Source: Mesorhabditis belari (lineage: Eukaryota; Nematoda; Chromadorea; Rhabditida; Rhabditidae). Taken from it: 64,000 bases of DNA. The notes beneath the pieces are model-generated. The model was not told the DNA's origin and made no database searches. It worked only from the letters and a program-made list of their open reading frames with translations. The stretch spans positions 827,501 through 891,500 of the forward strand of contig CAUEEP010000755.1 in the NCBI GenBank assembly GCA_958450365.1. The letters run 5' to 3'. The position numbers and the translations under genes are program-made. This document shows, one piece after another, positions 32,633 through 43,569 of the stretch (positions within the stretch are counted from its first letter, which is position 1; each line of letters opens with the position of its first letter).

Positions 32633-32970
32633 TTGTTTTCAAGATGATGTGCCACTGAAATACTTTAATAGTTAAAATAAAAATGTTTTGAAGAAGCAAA
32701 GAAGAAGAATCTTCGTTAATGATTAAGACTGTATCATATTCTCGAAATCTTTCGCAAAATATTTCTCTTAGGCGAAAGGAGCTTTCCCTCGCCCACACTT
32801 TCTCTTTCTCTTTCACTTTCTTTTCACTCAAAGATCAGAAGATTACGAAGAAGATTACTGAAAGGAGTGATTACATGGTGAATTCACAGATTTTATCAGG
32901 ATGGGAATAGTTTCTGGAAAATTTTAATGTAAAAGGGGACTGACATTGAAAAAGGATAGCTGCTTTGGGG

Positions 32971-32977
32971 TTTTATA
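32971..32977 (-). promoter_or_regulatory. Possible TATA box upstream of kinase copy B
   Basis: TATAAAA on the minus strand in the same context as at 6085, about 340 bp before the start codon. Conservation between arms reflects the duplication and so is weak evidence of function. Confidence 0.3.
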
Positions 32978-33622
32978 CAACCTCTAGGAATCTTTTTCGT
33001 AGTTGAAGAGAGTTGAATGTCATCTGAAACTTGATAACTATCGACTTCTGTGTTGCTGGATAGAAGTTATTTGCTGCAAATCAATTAACCCATTTTTTTT
33101 CTCCGGACTTTTCATATGGCACTCTAAAAACGATATTACTTGACTGTAGCTGGAAGTGTCGCGGTATTGTTGAAAAAGTAGAACCATAAAGTCAAAAACC
33201 GTCATCACGAGGCTTTAGCTGAAAGAAAAGGAACTTCGACTTTGTCCCTTATCAAAAATATGTATGAGAAGGGTTTAACTCTTGTTAATTCCTCTGTCTT
33301 TTTTCATTTCATTCAACCACACGTTTTCCCCAAAATTCTCTACTTACTATACCTAAAACGGACACGAATAAGCTCCTTTTTCTTGTCAGTAATGTCAGTG
33401 ATTGTCCTTATTTCAAAACGATTAAACATTGATGGGGGAAAGGAGAAATTTTGAAGAAACGGGAAAACGAGGGACATGGAAATAAAATTTCGTCTTATAG
33501 AAGAAAATGCTCTGATCTTTTACAGAAGCTTTGGAACGTTTACAAAAATTACACTGGCTTTTTCATAATAATAAAAACAAGAAGAAGATTACTCCGCTCA
33601 TCGCACTCGAGATGTGGGCTTG

Positions 33623-33916
33623 ACAGAAGTGACTAGAGAGCTTGTTTCATGAACAGAAGTGACTAGAGAGCTTGTTTCATGAACAGAAGTGACTAGAGAG
33701 CTTGTTTCATGAACAGAGGACAGGAGCTTGTTTCATGAACAGAAGTGACTAGAGAGCTTGTTTCATGAACAGAAGGACTAGAGGCTGTTTCATGAACAGA
33801 AGTGACTAGAGGCTTGTTTCATGAACAGAAGTGACTAGAGAGCTTGTTTCATGAACAGAAGTGACTAGAGAGCTTGTTTCATGAACAGAAGTGACTAGAG
33901 AGCTTGTTTCATGAAA
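33623..33916. repeat. 30-bp minisatellite, about ten units
   Basis: Units of GAAGTGACTAGAGAGCTTGT plus TTCATGAACA; several are shortened by a few bases. The mirror array at 5379 has fewer than three units. Confidence 0.9.
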
Positions 33917-33959
33917 AAAACTCTTTCAACTCTCGACACCCGTTTCTCGCTGACTTTCA

Positions 33960-34375
33960 TCTGAAGTACATCTTGATTAGAAAAATCATCAACGATAAAA
34001 AAATCACAAGTTTTTACAGACCTTTTTACATTTTCCGATTCGTCATGAAATCCATGGCATACATCAGGAAAAACGAGTCGGTCAAAAGGTCGGAAGGCCG
34101 AATAAATAGTTGAATGTTCCCCAAATAAGCCCATTCAGGTAGGTGATGCCAATATTGAGTGCATACGGGAATGAGCTGATCCTGAAGTTGAAGTTCTTGA
34201 TTGAAAAAATCATCAACGATAAAAAAAAATCACATGTGGTCTGTGACAGAAGCTTTGGAACGTTTACAGAAATCGGAAACTGGCTTTTTTTCACAATAAA
34301 AATGATAATGAAACCGATGACTACAACGTTGGGAATCAGCTACCCGATGATTGTCTGTTATCTAGTTCCATGAAA
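33960..34375 (-). pseudogene. Serpentine chemoreceptor remnant
   Basis: Minus-strand pieces look like the last part of a 7TM receptor: a helix VVVIGFIIIFIVKKSQFPIS near 34250-34330, then SFPYALNIGITYLNGLIW near 34120-34180, then DSFFLMYAMDFMTNRK near 34030-34080. Each lies in its own frame with intron-like sequence between, and part of the helix block recurs inside both arms near 5510 and 33570. No start or complete gene is visible. The exact chemoreceptor class is unclear. Confidence 0.45.
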
Positions 34376-34500
34376 ACCTCGTTCCTTTAAGCCTTTAAAA
34401 TGGGGTATTAATCGCGTTCGGGTGAACATCAAAGGCATCAAATTTTTTAAGGCAACCACTTGTTTTTATATTTTAATAATGCTCTTTTTAATAAGATCTA

Positions 34501-35122
34501 TTAGGGTGGTGCAAAAGAAACTGCCGATGGGTATCAGCTCTCATTTATCAGAAACGAGCGATGCTAACGGCATTATTTTTTTTATGTTTTGTTCGCATAT
34601 TTGTTTGCCATTTATTTCGACATTTGGATTTTTTGGTTGTTGTTTATTTTATTTTAAAATGCTTATATTTTTTATTTAGATTATGGTCGAGCAAAAGTTT
34701 GTGCTACGAGCAGCATTACTGTTTAACTTCAAAATTGGAAAGTCTGCTGCCGAATCGCAATCGTTGTCTCGCAAGGAACCAAAAGAGAAAAGAGGACCAA
34801 ATTTGTAGAGAAAAGGAACCAAGTCTGCTGCCGAATCGCATCCTTCTCTCTGTGCTGCTTTTGGAGATGGCAGTTTGTCTCTCAGGCAGTGTCAGACTTG
34901 GTTTCAACGATTCCGAGAGGGAGACGAGACTTTGGAAGATTACGAGCACGGTTCGAGGCCAGAAGTCGTGAATGAAGCCAAGCTGAGGGACGCATTCAGG
35001 CCGATCCATGCCAATCTGCTCGAGATCTTGCGAAAATATTCCATTGTGATCATGTCACCATCGAACGCCATCTTTTTTTTGAATTTACCGTCAAATCGGC
35101 AGTTTCTTTTGCACCACCCTAA
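34501..35122 (+). mobile_element. Internally deleted mariner, 622 bp
   Basis: Ends TTAGGGTGGTGCAAAAGAAA and its complement CACCACCCTAA, with TA at 34499-34500 and 35123-35124. The plus strand has a transposase start at 34683 (MVEQKFVLRAALLFNFK), a shifted middle, and the helix-turn-helix end CQTWFQRFREGDETLEDYEH near 34890. It then jumps to the 3' terminal repeat without any catalytic Asp. About 85 bp in the middle is a duplication of the GTCTGCTGCCGAATCGC block with foreign sequence. The fragment at 2882 belongs to the same family. Confidence 0.88.
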
Positions 35123-36498
35123 TATTATCCGATCATAAAATATATTTTATTTTTAGGGTTTCTAAACAAAATGGAGGCGGAAGATGAGCTAATCGAAAAG
35201 CAAGCATTTGTTATTATTGAATTCGTTCATTTGGACAAACTATTACAAATTGTAGATTGTAGAAAGAGATAAGTATTATACATGTTACAATGCTTTTTGC
35301 TGGTGATTTTTGACTTTCAACCAATTAGCTTCAATGTCTCGCTTTGTGGTGGGAAATCAGTTAAAAGTCTTGTCCGGTTTTTTTTGAAATTTTCTTTATG
35401 AGAAATGAGAAATTAGCCGATAAACCTGTGGTTTGCTTGAAATCATAAAGATTAGTCAATCTTTGTGATTGATCAATCTTTGTGATTGATCAATCTTTGT
35501 GATTGATCAATCTTTATGATTGACTTCATTTAGCTCATTTTTAGACAAATTTGAAGCAATTTTGAAGCAAATCCAAACGGAAATTCTCGTTTTTCCTTAC
35601 AATGGACATATAATGAAAACGGCTTCGTGAAATATTATGAAAATTTGTCTATTTTTTTAACTTTTCATTCTCTATCTTTTGTCTTTTGACAAAATTGACA
35701 AAAATTTTGTCCAAAATAGGTTTTGTTGTGACATTTGTGCATTACAAAACATTTGTGCTCAAATCAGAACTTTGAGTTTCATCGCTTTTGACTCCTCGAC
35801 ATCAAATCTTTAAAAGAATTAATTAACGCGAGCTTTTCAGAATTTCTTAAAGGGCAATTTGTAAATAAATAATAGGACTTTCGGATAAAACAAATCATAG
35901 ATCGATTGATTTATTATTCATTTCAAAAAGTCACTTTTAAGTAATCGGACAAGACGGACAATCGGACAAGCTCATTCCGAAGGCCAGTAAGGACCCAACA
36001 TTAGCTCTCATCAAAAAATCTTTAATGCATTAATGATGCTGAGAATTAGAGCTTTTGAATGGTATCTAATACATGCTACTTTCTGTAGAAAGTTCTTTTG
36101 GAAGAGAATAGCTTTCCAATTACAATAATTTTGGACCACGCTGTATAACGAAATCAAAATGCATAGCACAATCGGCTACAAGTGATCAAACGGGCCTTTG
36201 ATGGCCTCAAAGTTACAGATTAAAGCATAAGATTTACAAAAAAGCTAACAGTTAACGTTTCCTTTTAACTGTATCCATCAACCCATCAGCTAATTGCTCA
36301 TCCATTACTGTACTAAAATCCAGTTGAGTTCAAAAATCGTTCTTATTCTCTCATGTTCCCCCGATTGTTGTGTAGAAAATCACCTATTTTCAGTTTCTCT
36401 TTTAGTAAAATCGTCGAAGAACGCTTTCCCAAGGGTACAATTTTTTTTCAGTGGTGCTCTCTGTTTTCAAAAACTTTGATCTTCAGCTTCATTTCCGA
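35123..36498. other. No gene recognised; 17-bp repeat at 35456-35523
   Basis: AT-rich DNA with four units of ATCAATCTTTGTGATTG. I find no exon with protein-like content on either strand. It separates the mariner from the chemoreceptor gene. Confidence 0.5.
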
Positions 36499-39400
36499 AT
36501 GAGTTGGCCAAGTTTCCTTCCGCTTCCAAAACCAGATCCATTAAGGGATACCATCGAAATCATCGTAATGGCCACAGTGAGTTATGAATTGGAAAATTAA
36601 GTAAGTTTTTGAAGCTGGGACTACTCGGAGTTGGTTTTGGCATCGCTGGAATGGTGGTTGCCAATGGGAATTCGTATCTGAGAGGTTTGTTTGCAAAATT
36701 ACAAAGATGAATAACGAGAAAAAGGTGCTAAAGTCAAGTTCAGCCAAAAGTTAAGGTATCGTCAAGCACTACATCGTCATTGATTTGCTTAACTTAACCC
36801 TGATCAATGTGACTGCTTTGAGTTGGGCGGTTCCAAGTGCGATTTGGTAGAGGATTTTCGGCGGTTTTCAATAATCTCTAGAGTTAATCTCTAGGAACAT
36901 AAACGAATCGATCCCTTTCCTCAACAATCTCTTCTCCAATCTCGTCTTCACGGCCGTGATTTTCGGGTACAACTCGAAGGTTGGGATCTGTTGAGGGTAC
37001 AGTGCAATCTCGTTAACAGACGTTAACAGACGTCAACAAACGTTAACAGACGTTAACAGACGTTAACAGACGTTAACAGACGTTAACAGACGTTAACAGA
37101 CGTTAACAGACGTTGACAGACGTTAACAGACGTTAACAGACTAAATGATATCAAATGTCGAATGTCTGCGCGTCTAATGATACCAAAATCAACTCGAAAT
37201 GTAATATCTACGCAAAGTCATGAGGCAAAAGGTTAAATCCCGCCCGTAATGGGCGGGCTATAGCTTTTAGCCCATAGCTTTGCGTAGATACCGGGGATGG
37301 GACAAATGCTACCTTTTTTTGCGCACCTGGACATTTGCGCACAAATGCGAGCTTTTTTGCTGGAAAAGGCCTTAGGGAAAGTCGTAGAGCTTCAAAAACG
37401 TAGAAGGGAATCGTAGAAGGGAAATAGGAGGCAATCGTATGCGTAGATTCAGAATTTTGACAAATCAGACCTCGCTGACACGTCAAATTTGGGCTAAAAG
37501 GCAAAAACTACGCAACTTAACGCTTTTCCGCAGTTCTTGCCTTTTAGCCCAAATTTGACGTGTCAGCGAGGTCTGATTTGTCGAAATTCGGAATCTACGC
37601 ATACGATTCCCTTCTATGAAAACGTTTTTGAAGCTCTACGACTTTTCCTAAGGCCTTTTCCAGCAAAAAAAAGGTGCGCAAATGTCCAGGTGCGCAAAAA
37701 AAAGGTCGCACTTGTCCCCGACCCCTTGATAAAAAAAATTGAAATCCCTTGCTCACAACGAGTTAATTTAAATTTTAGTCTTGATAATATACCACCCCAA
37801 GCCTTTTTTTCAGAATCCTTCAAGGTTTTATTATTGAGATTTCACTGTAGTTTATCAACGGTTTAATGTTAAAGAGCTTGAAAACGTCTCTATCTACTAC
37901 ACAGTGATTTTAAGCTTTAAATTTAACTAAAGCGGTGCTTAAGTTCTAATTTTATATACAAAAGTACGCACAAATACCGTTTACCGTAAATACTGTAATA
38001 GTACCCCACCTCCCTCGTACAGTCGCGTAGTCGCAAAAGTTTTTAGTATTTCATTTTTTTCAAAGCGCCCGTACTTTCAAAAAATGCGTCTTTGGTATCA
38101 AAAAATAGCTGAAATTGAGGGCTATTTTTTGATACCTAAGCGCGCATTGTAGCATAAACGAGTGTCGAGAAAAACGCGTTCAAAGCTAGACTACGCATCA
38201 CACCACGCCGTCATTATGGGGGTGCACATCCGCGCGAAATAAGGCAAAAAATCGTTTTCTATAGGATTTTTACGTTTGAATAGCCGATTGACGCAGAAAA
38301 ATGTGCTGAATACGAAAATAAAAGAATTTTTGAAATCCCTTCGACAGATTTTTTAAAAATAGAGTTTTAATGATTTTACTGTGTTAAATTTCAGCCTGAT
38401 TTTATTGTCGAAGCAAAAATTTTGGAAACAAAAGCCTAAAACGAAAATGTAAACCGCAAGTTTTATTCTACGGGCTTTTCTCTATCTTTTGATACCAAAA
38501 GCATGAAAATTGATCAACCCTATAAAAAGTTATAACCTTTTGAAAATAAAAATGTGGTTCCTGGCTTATTTTATTATCAGACCTGGGGCATTTTAATTAA
38601 TCTTGTTTTCAATGCTGTTGTTTCAATAAACTTTAAAATGTTATTTCAAAACGTTTAACATATACCGTTGCAAACTGTGCGCTCATTCCTTTCTTGGATT
38701 AATTCATGTCGGGGCCTGAAAAATTCAAAAGCAAAGCATCTGTTCATAAAAAAACAACTTTACTAAAATCCGTAGACATCGACGCTTCATCTTGAAAAGA
38801 AGAAAAATAGCGAAAGGGGTTTGATTGTAGCAAAAAAAGTTTAATTTTGCTCTTTTTCTCTTTCGGGTTCCGGTAGTCTATCCGTACCATAACCCAGGAA
38901 TCACATTTTTATTTTCAAAAGGTTATAACTTTTTATAGGGTTGATCAATTTTCATGCTTTTGGTATCAAAAGATAGAGAAAAGCCCGTAGAATAAAACTT
39001 GCGGTTTATATTTTCGTTTTAGGCTTTTGTTTCCAAAATTTTTGCTCCGACAATAAAATCAGGCTGAAATTTAACACAGTAAAATCATTAAAACTCGATT
39101 TTTAAAAAATCTGTCGAAGGGATTTCAAAAATTCTTTTATTTTCGTATTCAGCACATTTTTCTGCGTCAATCCGCTATTCAAACGTAAAAATCCTATAGA
39201 AAACACATTTTCGCGCGGATGTGGGGTGGGGTACTATTACAGTATTTACGGTAGGTAAATCATTCACTTTAAAAGCCACAAATCTCTAATCATTTCTAGA
39301 TTTTGCCCTGTTGCAAAATGATAAGACCTCCAAGTTTCTTTTTCATTTTCTACCTGTAATAACCATTTCTTTTGCGTGTTCTATTTCTTTTTTAATTTAA

Positions 39401-42400
39401 TTTTTATTTTTTAGGAAGATGGGCGTGGAAAATCGCTTTCACAGATCGAACAGATGAAAATTGAAAATTGCGATTTTGAGAGGAAGAAAATTGTCGAATC
39501 GGAAGATCGCAAAGAAAATGAAGAGCTCGCGACAACTTGGTATTGTCGCAAATTTCTTGAGAGATCCTTTCAATTATGGCAAGAAGAAGTCTCCGGGACG
39601 TCATCGAAAGCGGTCCGCACTGAACGGCATATTGGACGTCTATTGTCGAATTCGGTGATGTCGCTACAGGACGTCAAGGCACAAGTTGGAGCTCCTGTCC
39701 ACAAAAACACTCTTTCTCGAGCCATCAAGTATTATATCCGTTACATCAAAAGAGCAATCATGAAGAAAGCACCAAAACTGAAGCCGGCACACAGGATGTC
39801 TTGGGCTCGGGATCACATCACCATGAATTTCTGGCTTTCTGGTCGTACAATCTTTAGCATCAACTTATCCAGACGCTCTCCGCGAATGCCTGCGATTTCG
39901 TGGCTACATAGCAAACATTGAAAATGAATAGAAATGAATAGAAAATGAATAGCTCGCACCAAGTTGTCTCAAATTTCTTGAGAGATCCTTTCAATTATGG
40001 CAAGAAAAAGTCTCTGGGACATCATCGAAAGCTCACGGTCCGCGCTGAACGGCATATGGGACATCTGTTGTCGAATTCGGTGATGTCGCTACAGGACGTC
40101 AAGGTAAAAATTGGAGCTCCCGTCCACAAAAGCACTCTTTCTCGAGCCATCAAGTGTACCTCAAAAGAAATCAAGCCTTACATCAAAAGAGCAGTCATGA
40201 AGAAAGCCGCTGCACAGAGAAAAAAGGACGTCTTCGGCTCGGAATCACCATTGGATTGGAGAAAAGTAAACTTCTTGCCTTGAGTTGTTGACTAATTTTT
40301 TCTTTGTAGGTCATCTTCAGCGATGAGGAAAAATTTAATTTTGATGGCCCAGACAGCAACAACAGCCAACAGCTTGTTGCCAGACAGCAACAAGTACTAT
40401 TGGCACGATTTGAGAAAGGATCCAATTCTTTTTAAACGTCGAAACTTCGGAAGAGGTACACTGAAGGTATGGGGCTCTTTCAATGTGGATGACGTTCTTG
40501 ATTTAGAATTTGTGACTTGTCGCATGAACTCGAACGATTACCAGGACAGTAGTCGACATTTTATCGAGTTTACCAAATTTTGAAGCCGGTGGATGAACTG
40601 CTTCCTTTCCTAGCACAAACCCGAGGAAAAAAAACTACATTTTTCAACAGAATAAAGCTTCGATTCATACTACCAGCCAATCCACTAAAGCTTTTCTGGA
40701 ACGTCACAACATCAATTTTCTCGAATGGCCCGCATGCTCGCCGGACTTAAACCCAATAGAAAACTTGTGGGACATCCTTGTGAGGAATATTTATGCTAAT
40801 GGGATGACTTAGGACACGATTTCGCAACTCAAAAAAGCCATTTTGCAAGCTCAATTCCACCACTCACGCTTCAAAATTTGGTAAACTCGATAAAATGTCG
40901 ACTACTGTCCTGGTAATCGTTCGAGTTCATGCGATAAGTCACAAATTCTAAATCAAGAATTTCATCCACATTGAAGGAGCCCCATACCTTCAGTGTTCCT
41001 CTTCCGAAGTTTCGACGTTCAAAAAGAATTGGATCCTTTCTCAAATCGTGCCAATAGTATTTGTTGCTGTCTGGACCATTAAAATTAAATTAAATGATTG
41101 AATTAATGAATTTATTGATTATTAATCAATTTTACGCTCTTGTTTTTTTGTTTGTTTCAAGTTTATTTTAGGATTGATTGTTATTTTTCTATGCGGATGC
41201 GGATTCTATGATTGTTATTTTTCTATTTTGCAACAGGTGTTAAATAAAGAAATCGCTATAATCTTGTTGTAATTTATTTGGTTTTCTTTATTTCTAAGAT
41301 TTATGAGCCATTTAGCGTTGTTGCTTCATAGCCAAAAAATGTAAAATTTAGGAGTAGTCCTATCATTTTGCAATGCACTCTATTTAAAAGAGCAGTCCGT
41401 CCGTCTGTCTGTACGCAACTTTCATCTCAAGAAGCTAAGCCTAAACAAGAAGAGAGAAGCTAAACCTTGTAGATTTTGTAGATCAAAAACAACACCCTTG
41501 TAGATTTTCGGATCGGAAGTTCCATTTTCATTGAGGTAAAAAAATTGAGTCAAAACACTGAGTCAAAATTGAGTCAAAACACTATTGGGGTCGAGCCCGG
41601 GTCGTGTGGGCCGTAGACAAGCGTGTTCCCGACTGCGCCAATTGAATTCCAATTCAACAATTGAAGTTTAAACTCTAGCCCAAACCTCAAACGACAAAAT
41701 GAAAATAAAACGTTTCCAGTTCTTCCTCGGGCTCAACCGATTATTTGCCGTGATCTTCAACGGTCGTTTCTATGCGGCTCTCGATCGGTGGAAACTCTTT
41801 CAATACATAATTCTAAACCTCTATCCGCTGGCTATTCTCGTGATATCCTTCACACGTAAGGGCTTTAGATGTACTTGCCAAAAATTCCTTCAGCAGGCTG
41901 CAATGGTATCTACTTGGCCCATGGGGTGAATTTGTTTTTTACCGAGGGAGCGTGCGGGACAAGGATGATTTATCTTACTGTGGTTGGTTTTTTAAAAATC
42001 AGCTTTAATTTTTATGATCTCAGGTAGTGGGCGGCTGGTTTTATCTCGTTTCCACAACACTTCTCGATTTTTCCGTTATCTTTCTCATCCATCGACGCTT
42101 TCGTGCATTCCATCGAGAACACGGGAAATGCGCGAGTGGCGAAAAAGTCAAGGAGTTGAGAAGGGAATATAAATTGGCCATAACGGTGTGTTTAAAAAAA
42201 CGCAGCGGAAAAACTACGAGCTAGTTTGTAGCCTTAAAAATGTGAACTGACTCCCAAAAGCTACAGCTAAAGCTAGAGCTCAAAAATGCAAGCAGCAGAG
42301 CATACGGTGTGAAGATTTACAGTTAAGAGACAGCGAAACTCAAACTCCTTTTGAGTGGTGTCTTTGAGTGGTGTTCACCACTCAAAAGGAGTTTGAGTTT

Positions 42401-42815
42401 CGCTGTCTCTTATTCACTAAGTTTTGTAAAAGTGACACTTGACCTAACCAGGCGTGCTCAAGTGTTTGGTCAAGTGTTCTTGCAAGATCAATTTTAAAGT
42501 TGATATGTTTATGATCTTATAAACGGTCAAACGATCGAAAACTGAGGGTACAACAAGCTCTTTCAGATGGGCGCCAATGTGGTCAGTATTTTCGCGGTGA
42601 GCATAGCCTCTGGCTTTAAACAGTCGCTCTACCAATCGAGTTTTTGGCACTTCTTTGTCAGTACGGGTCTCTGGCAGCTGATGTGTGCATATTCATGGTA
42701 AGAAAGTCTACAAAATTTACAAAAATACGTGCCAAATTTCAGTATTTCTTATACTTTCCTGCTTCGAGAAGGCAAAAGAGAGCGGTTGTTAAAGGTTTCA
42801 ACGCTCACAAAGTGA
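36499..42815 (+). CDS. Serpentine (7TM) chemoreceptor with a giant transposon-filled intron
   Basis: A G-protein-coupled chemoreceptor of the nematode serpentine superfamily, closest in feel to the srx/srt group. Nine exons: 36499-36576 (MSWPSFLPLPKP), about 36615-36683 (TM1, LGLLGVGFGIAGMVVANGN), about 36755-36849 (TM2), about 36898-36979 (NLVFTAVIFGYNSK), then after about 4.7 kb exon 5 near 41719 (FFLGLNRLFAVIF, the TM3 Asn-Arg signature, and TM4), about 41898-41985 (cysteine loop), 42024-42184 (TM5), 42568-42700 (TM6) and about 42742-42815 (TM7, stop TGA 42813-42815). The frame joins without a break. Intron 4 contains a satellite, two fold-back structures and a Tc3-like element. It may be intact despite its size, or dead through poor splicing. 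Confidence 0.75.
37011..37140. repeat. 10-bp satellite CGTTAACAGA, 13 units
   Basis: Thirteen nearly exact decamers, each with the palindrome GTTAAC, in the giant intron of the chemoreceptor gene. Confidence 0.93.
37206..37725. mobile_element. Fold-back element, arms about 200 bp
   Basis: Arms at about 37293-37505 and 37535-37720 are inverted copies, with GCCTTTTAGCCCAAATTTGA near the centre and TGGACATTTGCGCA-type blocks at the outer ends. The left arm has a duplicated GTAGAAGGGAA. Just outside lie two further hairpins, CCCGCCCGTAATGGGCGGG and ATCTACGCAAAG...CTTTGCGTAGAT. No coding potential. Inserted in the chemoreceptor intron. Confidence 0.8.
37982..39253. mobile_element. Composite element: 270-bp MITE family split by a 1-kb palindrome
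   Basis: Outer ends TACCGTAAATACTGTAATAG and its complement. The first 240 bp match the short element at 58965-59234. At ATGGGGG the short element is interrupted by about 1 kb (38219-39231) that is itself an inverted repeat with arms near 38222-38565 and 38893-39228 around about 330 bp of unrelated DNA, ending CACATCCGCGCGAAA and its complement. Either a fold-back element jumped into a MITE or the short form is a deletion product. Confidence 0.8.
39400..41095 (+). mobile_element. Rearranged Tc3/Tc1-like transposon
   Basis: The plus strand carries a transposase with duplicated N-terminal parts (about 39460-39830 and 39955-40210: FLRDPFNYGKKKS, SVMSLQDVKAQVGAPVHK), then VIFSDEEKFNFDGPDSN with the first Asp near 40315, and LEWPACSPDLNPIENLWD with the Glu near 40725-40770. 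The second Asp position reads QQNKASIH in place of the usual QDNASIH, so that catalytic residue is lost. A 230-bp part (40345-40582) recurs inverted at 40868-41092, making a hairpin around the C-terminal segment. A stop lies inside the C-terminal part. The element is inactive. I could not find clear outer ends. Confidence 0.75.
41585..41650 (-). pseudogene. tRNA-like relic
   Basis: The minus strand has an A-box match TGGCGCAGTCGG and a B-box-like GGGCTCGACCCC at near-normal spacing, but the T-arm and acceptor stem do not pair. Possibly a decayed tRNA or tRNA-derived repeat just before exon 5 of the chemoreceptor gene. Confidence 0.3.
42325..42411. repeat. Perfect 36-bp-arm hairpin in a chemoreceptor intron
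   Basis: Arms 42325-42360 and 42376-42411 are exact complements, starting AAGAGACAGCGAAACTC, with a 15-base loop. It lies in the intron between the exons for TM5 and TM6. Any pre-mRNA of this gene would contain a strong stem here. Confidence 0.92.
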
Positions 42816-43120
42816 TTTGTTAAAAAATGAGTGACATTAATGAATGACATCAATGAATGACATCATTTTTAGAATTGATTAAAGATCTAAGATCTATTTA
42901 AAACTTTTCTTTATTTAAAAACTTTATTTAAAACGATAAATTGAGGAATTGGTCGGAAAGTTTTTGGATTTTATCATGTCGCAAAGAGACAAGCAAAGAG
43001 ACAAGCAAAGAGACAAGACAAGACAAGACAAGATACGTTGAAGACGCTTAAAAGCAAAATTAGAAACCAAAAAACAACGTTTACCGAACCGGAGCTTTCA
43101 AAAAAACACATGGACACAGG

Positions 43121-43568
43121 CTTTTATGGACTTAGAAGTTCATAAAGTTACTTTGATGGACTTAGAAGTTCATAAAGTTACTTTGATGGAGTTAGAAGTT
43201 CATAAAGTTACTTTGATGGACTTAGAAGTTCATAAAGTTACTTTGATGGAGTTAGAAGTTCATAAAGTTACTTTGATGGACTTAGAAGTTCATAAAGTTA
43301 CTTTGATGGAGTTAGAAGTTCATAAAGTTACTTTGATGGACTTAGAAGTTCATAAAGTTACTTTGATGGAGTTAGAAGTTCATAAAGTTACTTTGATGGA
43401 CTTAGAAGTTCATAAAGTTACTTTGATGGAGTTAGAAGTTCATAAAGTTACTTTGATGGACTTAGAAGTTCATAAAGTTACTTTGATGGAGTTAGAAGTT
43501 CATAAAGTTACTTTCATGGAGTTAGAAGTCCATAAAAGTAACTTTATGAACTTCTAAGTCCATAAAAG
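43121..43568. repeat. 30-bp satellite (60-bp dimer) bounded by 39-bp inverted ends
   Basis: About 14 units of 30 bp containing TTAGAAGTTCATAAAGTTAC, alternating GGACTTAG and GGAGTTAG so that the true period is 60 bp. The first 39 bases (43121-43159) and the last 39 (43530-43568) are inverted copies with one mismatch. The array thus sits inside, and is built from, the arm of a palindromic element. Its open frame (LEVHKVTLM units) is a consequence of the 30-bp length. Confidence 0.93.
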
Positions 43569-43569
43569 T

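Larger units (their letters stand above)
26976..34005. repeat. Arm B of the large inverted duplication
   Basis: Reverse complement of 5305-13853. It lacks the Tc1 element, carries a longer 30-bp minisatellite at its outer end, and has an 8-bp coding repeat absent from arm A. The identity of the inner, kinase-coding half, including untranslated DNA, suggests a recent origin or continuing gene conversion. Confidence 0.9.

Noticed and set aside
43126..43557. 143-residue repetitive protein
   Set aside because: A 30-bp period without stops keeps frames open automatically; there is no start context, splice signal or non-repeat domain.
5379..43568. CRISPR arrays
   Set aside because: The arrays are tandem units with no unique spacers, and the genome is eukaryotic.
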